From the NCBI GenBank assembly GCA_050250915.1, contig JBFWNT010000003.1, forward strand, positions 170,679 to 234,678: 64,000 bases of DNA, written 5' to 3'. A model generated the notes under the pieces. The model searched no databases. It saw nothing but the letters and a program-made list of their open reading frames with translations, and was not told the DNA's origin. The position numbers and the translations under genes were made by a program. How positions within the stretch are numbered: the first letter of the stretch is position 1; each line of letters starts with the position of its first letter. Source of the DNA: Miltoncostaea sp050250915 (lineage in GTDB: Bacteria; Actinomycetota; Thermoleophilia; Miltoncostaeales; Miltoncostaeaceae). Of the stretch, positions 60,785 to 64,000 are shown one piece after another.

Positions 60785-61149
60785 TGGACCCGGCCGGCAC
60801 TGCCCCGGCGTCCGAAAGCGTTCCCCCATCAGCTTCTCCGAGCGCAGTCGTTGGTGAGGATCTCGCGGAGGGCGTCACCATCGACGAACCGCTCCCCCGC
60901 CAGGTGATCCTGCAATCTCGTCCGACGACCGATCACCGTTGCCGCCGGACCAGGACCGCTAACTGACACCGGTGATCCCCCTCACGGTCCGAAGGGGGCC
61001 GATGGCTCTCAGTACTGCTGTTTAGGCAGCGAGAGCGAGCTTGGGAGAGTTCTCCGCAGCTCCGTTGTTTCCCGGTTGTTGACGCGGTCCACCGGGTCCG
61101 CGGCTCGCTTACTGATGCGGTACCGCTCCGTCGAAACTGGATCGGGCCC
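60785..61149 (-). ncRNA. ssrA: Transfer-messenger RNA (tmRNA)
   Basis: A 365-nt RNA gene that rescues stalled ribosomes. The 5' end GGGCCCG pairs with 3' CGGGTCC (one G-T pair) to close the acceptor stem, and GATCCAGTTTCGACGG follows as in other tmRNAs. The tag frame (61072-61022) reads GNNGAAENSPKLALAA then TAA; the ending CTCGCTGCCTAA is as in actinobacteria. The 3' part CTCGGAGAAGC matches the actinobacterial form. The T stem GCCGG/CCGGC carries the loop GGCAGTG instead of the usual TTCRANY type. CCA is not encoded (ACCT). The resume codon is inferred. It is divergent from lutA. Confidence 0.9.
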
Positions 61150-61200
61150 GTGATTGCTTCGATCTCAGGGTAGCATCGGGGCGTCCGATACGATCCTGCG

Positions 61201-61908
61201 ATGCGCGCGATGCTCATGCGGACCTGCCTTGCCGACGTCGCCGCACCCTCGGTGTGGAAGGCCGCCCGGACCGTCCTGGAGCGCTGCGGGGTCGAGGTGG
61301 TCGTCCCCCGCGCGCAGACATGCTGCGGGCAGCCAGGCTGGTCGTCGGGACATCCCGACGAGGCCCGCCGCGTCGCCCGCCGGGCCCTCCGCGCGTTCGC
61401 CGGCGATGACCCGGTCGTGGTGCCCTCGGGGTCCTGCGCGGCGATGGTGCGCCACGGCTACCAGGACCTGTTCGCCGGCACGCCGGACGAGGAGGCGGCC
61501 GCGTCGATGGCCGCCCGCACCGTCGAGCTGACCCAGTTCCTGCGCCGCGAGGACCTGCTGCCGCCCGTGACGTCCCACGCCTCGGTGACGTACCACGACT
61601 CGTGCCACATGCTCCGCCTGCTCCGCGAGCGCGACAGCCCGCGCGAGGTGCTGGAGCGAACGGGGATGGTGGAGCTCCACGAGATGGAGGCCACCGACGT
61701 GTGCTGCGGCTTCGGCGGCACGTTCAGCATGAACTTCCCCGAGGTGTCGGGCCGGCTCGGCGAGCAGAAGGCGCGCAGCGCAGCGGCCACCGAAGCCGAC
61801 GAGTTGGTGGCCTGCGACCTCTCGTGCCTCCTCCACATCGCCGGCCGGGCCCGCCGCACCGGCATCTTGCTGCGGGCCCGGCACATCGCCGAGGTCCTGG
61901 CCGGGTGA
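61201..61908 (+). CDS. lutA: Lactate utilisation protein A (iron-sulfur oxidoreductase subunit)
   Basis: A 235-residue protein with two CCG domains, motifs TCCGQPGW near 42 and VCCGFGGTFS near 175, which bind Fe-S clusters or cofactors as in GlpC/heterodisulfide-reductase subunits. With LutB and LutC it oxidises L-lactate to pyruvate. ATG 61201. It overlaps lutB as GTGA. The promoter must lie within the 51 bases between it and the divergent tmRNA. Confidence 0.92.
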   Translation: MRAMLMRTCLADVAAPSVWKAARTVLERCGVEVVVPRAQTCCGQPGWSSGHPDEARRVARRALRAFAGDDPVVVPSGSCAAMVRHGYQDLFAGTPDEEAAASMAARTVELTQFLRREDLLPPVTSHASVTYHDSCHMLRLLRERDSPREVLERTGMVELHEMEATDVCCGFGGTFSMNFPEVSGRLGEQKARSAAATEADELVACDLSCLLHIAGRARRTGILLRARHIAEVLAG

Positions 61909-63311
61909 GCGCCCCCGACCGCCGCGGCGACGTCGTCTACCGCGATGTCGAAGGGTCGCTGCGCGAGCGGTCCCGTGCGGCGCTCGAGGACGCCGAGCTC
62001 GGCGCCAACCTGCTCAACGCGAGCGCCAGCTGGGCGGCGGGGCGGGCGCGCATCGCGTCGCAGAACCCGTTCGCCGAGATGCGGACGCGCGCCCGGGAGA
62101 TCCGGCGCGGCGACATCCGCGACCTGCCCGAGCTGCTGGAGTGCCTGGAGGCGAACGTCCGCGCGGCCGGCGGGGTGGTGGCGCACGCCCGCGACGCCGA
62201 CGCAGCGTGCCGCTACATCATCGGGCTCGCCGAGGAGCGGGGCGCCGGCCTGGTGGCGAAGTCGAAGTCGATGGCCACCGAGGAGATCAAGCTCAACGAG
62301 GCGCTGGAGGCCGCCGGGCGGCGCGTGGTCGAGACCGACCTGGGCGAGTGGATCATCCAGCTCGCCGGCCAGCACCCCAGTCACATCGTCGCGCCCGCGG
62401 TGCACCTCAACAAGGAGCAGGTGCGGGAGCTCTTCGCGGAGGAGAGCGGCGCCGAGGTACCCCGTGAGCGCGAGGACCTGGTCGCGCACGCCCGGCACCG
62501 CCTGCGCGAGGTGTTCGCCTCCGCCGACATCGGCATCTCCGGCGTCAACCTCGCCGTGGCCGACACGGGCACGATCTGCGTGGTCGAGAACGAGGGCAAC
62601 GCCCGGCTCGTGACGGCCCTGCCCCGCGTCCACGTGGCGGTGATGGGGATGGAGCGGGTGGTGCGCGACTGGGAGGAGGCCGCGCACATCCTGCAGATCC
62701 TGCCGATGGCGGCGATCGGCGACGACGCCGCCGGCTACGTCAACCTCATCACCGGCCCGCGCGCCGCCGGCGAGGCCGACGGCCCGGAGGAGTTCCACCT
62801 CGTGATCCTCGACGGCGGACGCTCGGCGCTCCGGGGAACGGACCTCGAGGAGGCCCTCGACTGCATCCGCTGCGGTGCGTGTCTCTACTCGTGCCCCATG
62901 TGGCGCAGCGTCGGGGGCCAGGCGTACGGCTCGCCGTACAGCGGACCGATCGGCAGCGTCCTGACCCCCCTGCTCGAGGGGATGCAGGACGACCGCTCGG
63001 CGGAGATGCCGTTCATGTCGTCCCTCTGCGGCGCATGCCATGACGCATGCCCGGTCGGCATCCCCCTGCACGACCTGCTCGTGCGCGTGCGGAACCGCGC
63101 GGCCACCCCCGCGCAACGCCGCGACCGGCGCCGCTTCGTGCTGTGGAGCCGCGTGTGGAGCAACCCGGTCGCGTACCGCGCATCCACCGCGGCGGCGCGG
63201 CTCGGCCTGCGCCTCATGGGCCGTCGCGGCTGGATCCGCCGCCTCCCGGGACCCGGAGCCGACTGGACCGCCCAGCGCGACCTGCCCACCCGTTGGCCGC
63301 CGACGCCGTAG
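61905..63311 (+). CDS. lutB: Lactate utilisation iron-sulfur protein B
   Basis: A 468-residue protein. N-terminal LUD domain (about 60-300: GLVAKSKSMATEEIKLNEAL, ADIGISGVNLAVADTGTI) and a ferredoxin-like domain with CIRCGACLYSCP and CGACHDACPVGIPL for two 4Fe-4S clusters. A C-terminal helical tail follows. It carries electrons from lactate oxidation to the respiratory chain. GTG start coupled to lutA; its end overlaps the likely lutC start by 19 bases. Confidence 0.94.
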   Translation: MSAPDRRGDVVYRDVEGSLRERSRAALEDAELGANLLNASASWAAGRARIASQNPFAEMRTRAREIRRGDIRDLPELLECLEANVRAAGGVVAHARDADAACRYIIGLAEERGAGLVAKSKSMATEEIKLNEALEAAGRRVVETDLGEWIIQLAGQHPSHIVAPAVHLNKEQVRELFAEESGAEVPREREDLVAHARHRLREVFASADIGISGVNLAVADTGTICVVENEGNARLVTALPRVHVAVMGMERVVRDWEEAAHILQILPMAAIGDDAAGYVNLITGPRAAGEADGPEEFHLVILDGGRSALRGTDLEEALDCIRCGACLYSCPMWRSVGGQAYGSPYSGPIGSVLTPLLEGMQDDRSAEMPFMSSLCGACHDACPVGIPLHDLLVRVRNRAATPAQRRDRRRFVLWSRVWSNPVAYRASTAAARLGLRLMGRRGWIRRLPGPGADWTAQRDLPTRWPPTP

Positions 63312-63877
63312 CGCTCGCCGACGCGCTCCTGGCCGCCCTCGGCCGGCGGCGGGCGACCGGCGAGCGGGTGGGCGCCGCCGGCGCCGGGGCCGCGGCCGTG
63401 GCGCGGGCCGACGAGTGGGGCGTCGAGCGGGCGCTGCTGGCCGACGACCCGGTGCTGCGCGACCTGGGGGTGGGCGCAGCGCTCGGCGCGGACGGCCGCG
63501 AGCTGCTCGGGTGGCCCGACGGCCGCGGGCACGGCTGGCGGGAGCTGCTGGGGCTGGAGGGCCCCGAGTTCACGATGGGCGTCACCGTCCCCGCCCTCGG
63601 TGTGGCCGAGCGCGGCACCCTGGTGCTGGAGGCGGGCCCCGGCCATGGGCGCTCCATCGACGTGGTGAGCATGTATCACCTGGCGGTGCTGCCGGCGTCG
63701 CGGCTGCGCGCCACCCTGGCCGAGGCGCTGGTGGAGACGTACGCGTCGGGCCGGCGCCCGCCGACGGCGGTGTCGCTGGTGTCCGCGCCCAGCCGCACCT
63801 CCGACATCGAGAAGATCTCCACCCTCGGCGCCCACGGGGCGAAGGGCCTCCACGTCCTGGTGGTGGAGGACCGCTAG
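63293..63877 (+). CDS. lutC: Lactate utilisation protein C (LUD domain)
   Basis: About 194 residues. LUD-type features: EWGVERALLADDPVLRDLGVG, FTMGVTVPALGVAERGTLVLE, DVVSMYHLAVLPASRL and the family end SRTSDIEKISTLGAHGAKGLHVLVVED. I chose TTG 63293 because no ATG or GTG lies nearer the domain start. The same frame stays open to 63047 inside lutB, so the start is uncertain. The third subunit of the LutABC complex. Confidence 0.88.
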   Translation: MAADAVALADALLAALGRRRATGERVGAAGAGAAAVARADEWGVERALLADDPVLRDLGVGAALGADGRELLGWPDGRGHGWRELLGLEGPEFTMGVTVPALGVAERGTLVLEAGPGHGRSIDVVSMYHLAVLPASRLRATLAEALVETYASGRRPPTAVSLVSAPSRTSDIEKISTLGAHGAKGLHVLVVEDR

Positions 63878-63918
63878 ATGCGTTGACCACACACCTGCGC
63901 GACACCTGACGGTTCCGT

Positions 63919-63972
63919 CCGGGTCTCCCACGAGGGTTGGGGTGCTACCGCCCTACCCCGAAGGAGACCCGG
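63919..63972 (+). repeat. Inverted repeat enclosing the ribosome site of the last gene
   Basis: Perfect 10-bp arms CCGGGTCTCC (63919-63928) and GGAGACCCGG (63963-63972), separated by 34 bases that themselves contain a GGGTTGGGG / CCTACCCC imperfect repeat. The right arm contains the GGAG of the ribosome site and touches the ATG at 63973, so folding would hide the site. It could also serve as a terminator for the lut operon. Confidence 0.6.
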
Positions 63973-64000
63973 ATGCCTGACGCTATCGGGCCGCCCCGAC
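63973..64000 (+). CDS. Start of a truncated gene at the window edge
   Basis: ATG 63973 with AAGGAG 6 bases upstream; only MPDAIGPPR is visible. The family cannot be named. The leader hairpin hiding the ribosome site resembles the arrangement in some insertion sequences, so a transposase is a possibility, not a conclusion. Confidence 0.4.

Noticed and set aside
1..64000. CRISPR arrays, rRNA and tRNA genes
   Set aside because: No regularly spaced direct repeats and no rRNA or cloverleaf-forming sequence was seen on either strand by reading; a covariance-model scan would settle this.

Overview
The window is very GC-rich, uses many GTG and TTG starts, and packs genes tightly with many 4-nt ATGA/GTGA stop-start overlaps. 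Together with an actinobacterial-type tmRNA (tag ending LALAA), HU, IF-3 and the pheST/arg gene contents, this points to a chromosomal segment of an actinobacterium, most likely of the Thermoleophilia (Solirubrobacterales or relatives). This is inferred from composition and gene content; no marker phylogeny was possible. No CRISPR array, rRNA or tRNA gene was seen. The only possible mobile-element material is at the extreme right end.

Left part (1-17,700): replicative DNA polymerase III alpha subunit (dnaE), then a minus-strand amino-acid catabolic operon. The operon is a one-chain 2-oxoacid:ferredoxin oxidoreductase, a Leu/Phe/Val dehydrogenase, an acyl-CoA dehydrogenase and a hotdog thioesterase, divergent from an Lrp/AsnC regulator. 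Next comes a translationally coupled gas-sensor pair: an H-NOX heme protein with intact heme-binding residues, overlapping a GAF-GGDEF diguanylate cyclase. A winged-helix protein, two beta-propeller-like proteins, argG and a serine-kinase-type anti-sigma factor follow.

Middle part (17,700-37,300): small secreted proteins, then arginine biosynthesis argB-argD. A metal-handling island follows (CDF efflux, ZIP transporter, Tat-exported two-domain multicopper oxidase, Nramp importer) and separates argBD from argJ-argC. Behind argC lie pheT, pheS, a SpoU methyltransferase, rplT and rpmI. A PadR/DUF1048 module on the opposite strand separates rpmI from infC. proA and an HU gene follow.

Right part (37,400-64,000): an accessory zone with a secreted trypsin-like protease, oxidoreductases, a YaaA protein, two autoregulated-looking MarR-MFS drug-efflux modules plus further MFS pumps, an M1 peptidase, FtsH, a NirJ/AhbC-like radical SAM enzyme and signal peptidase I. 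Gene decay or sequence errors are visible in three places: a multiply frameshifted gene near 41 kb, an internally deleted aldo/keto reductase at 46.9 kb, and a twice-frameshifted cupin at 60.4 kb. A tmRNA gene with a strong terminator lies on the minus strand at 60.7-61.15 kb, divergent from a lutABC lactate-utilisation operon. The window ends with a ribosome-site-containing inverted repeat just before the start of a truncated gene.

The most rewarding items for follow-up are the H-NOX/cyclase pair, the tmRNA with an atypical T loop, the back-to-back apparently leaderless promoters between the multicopper oxidase and Nramp genes, and the several palindromic operators next to regulators.
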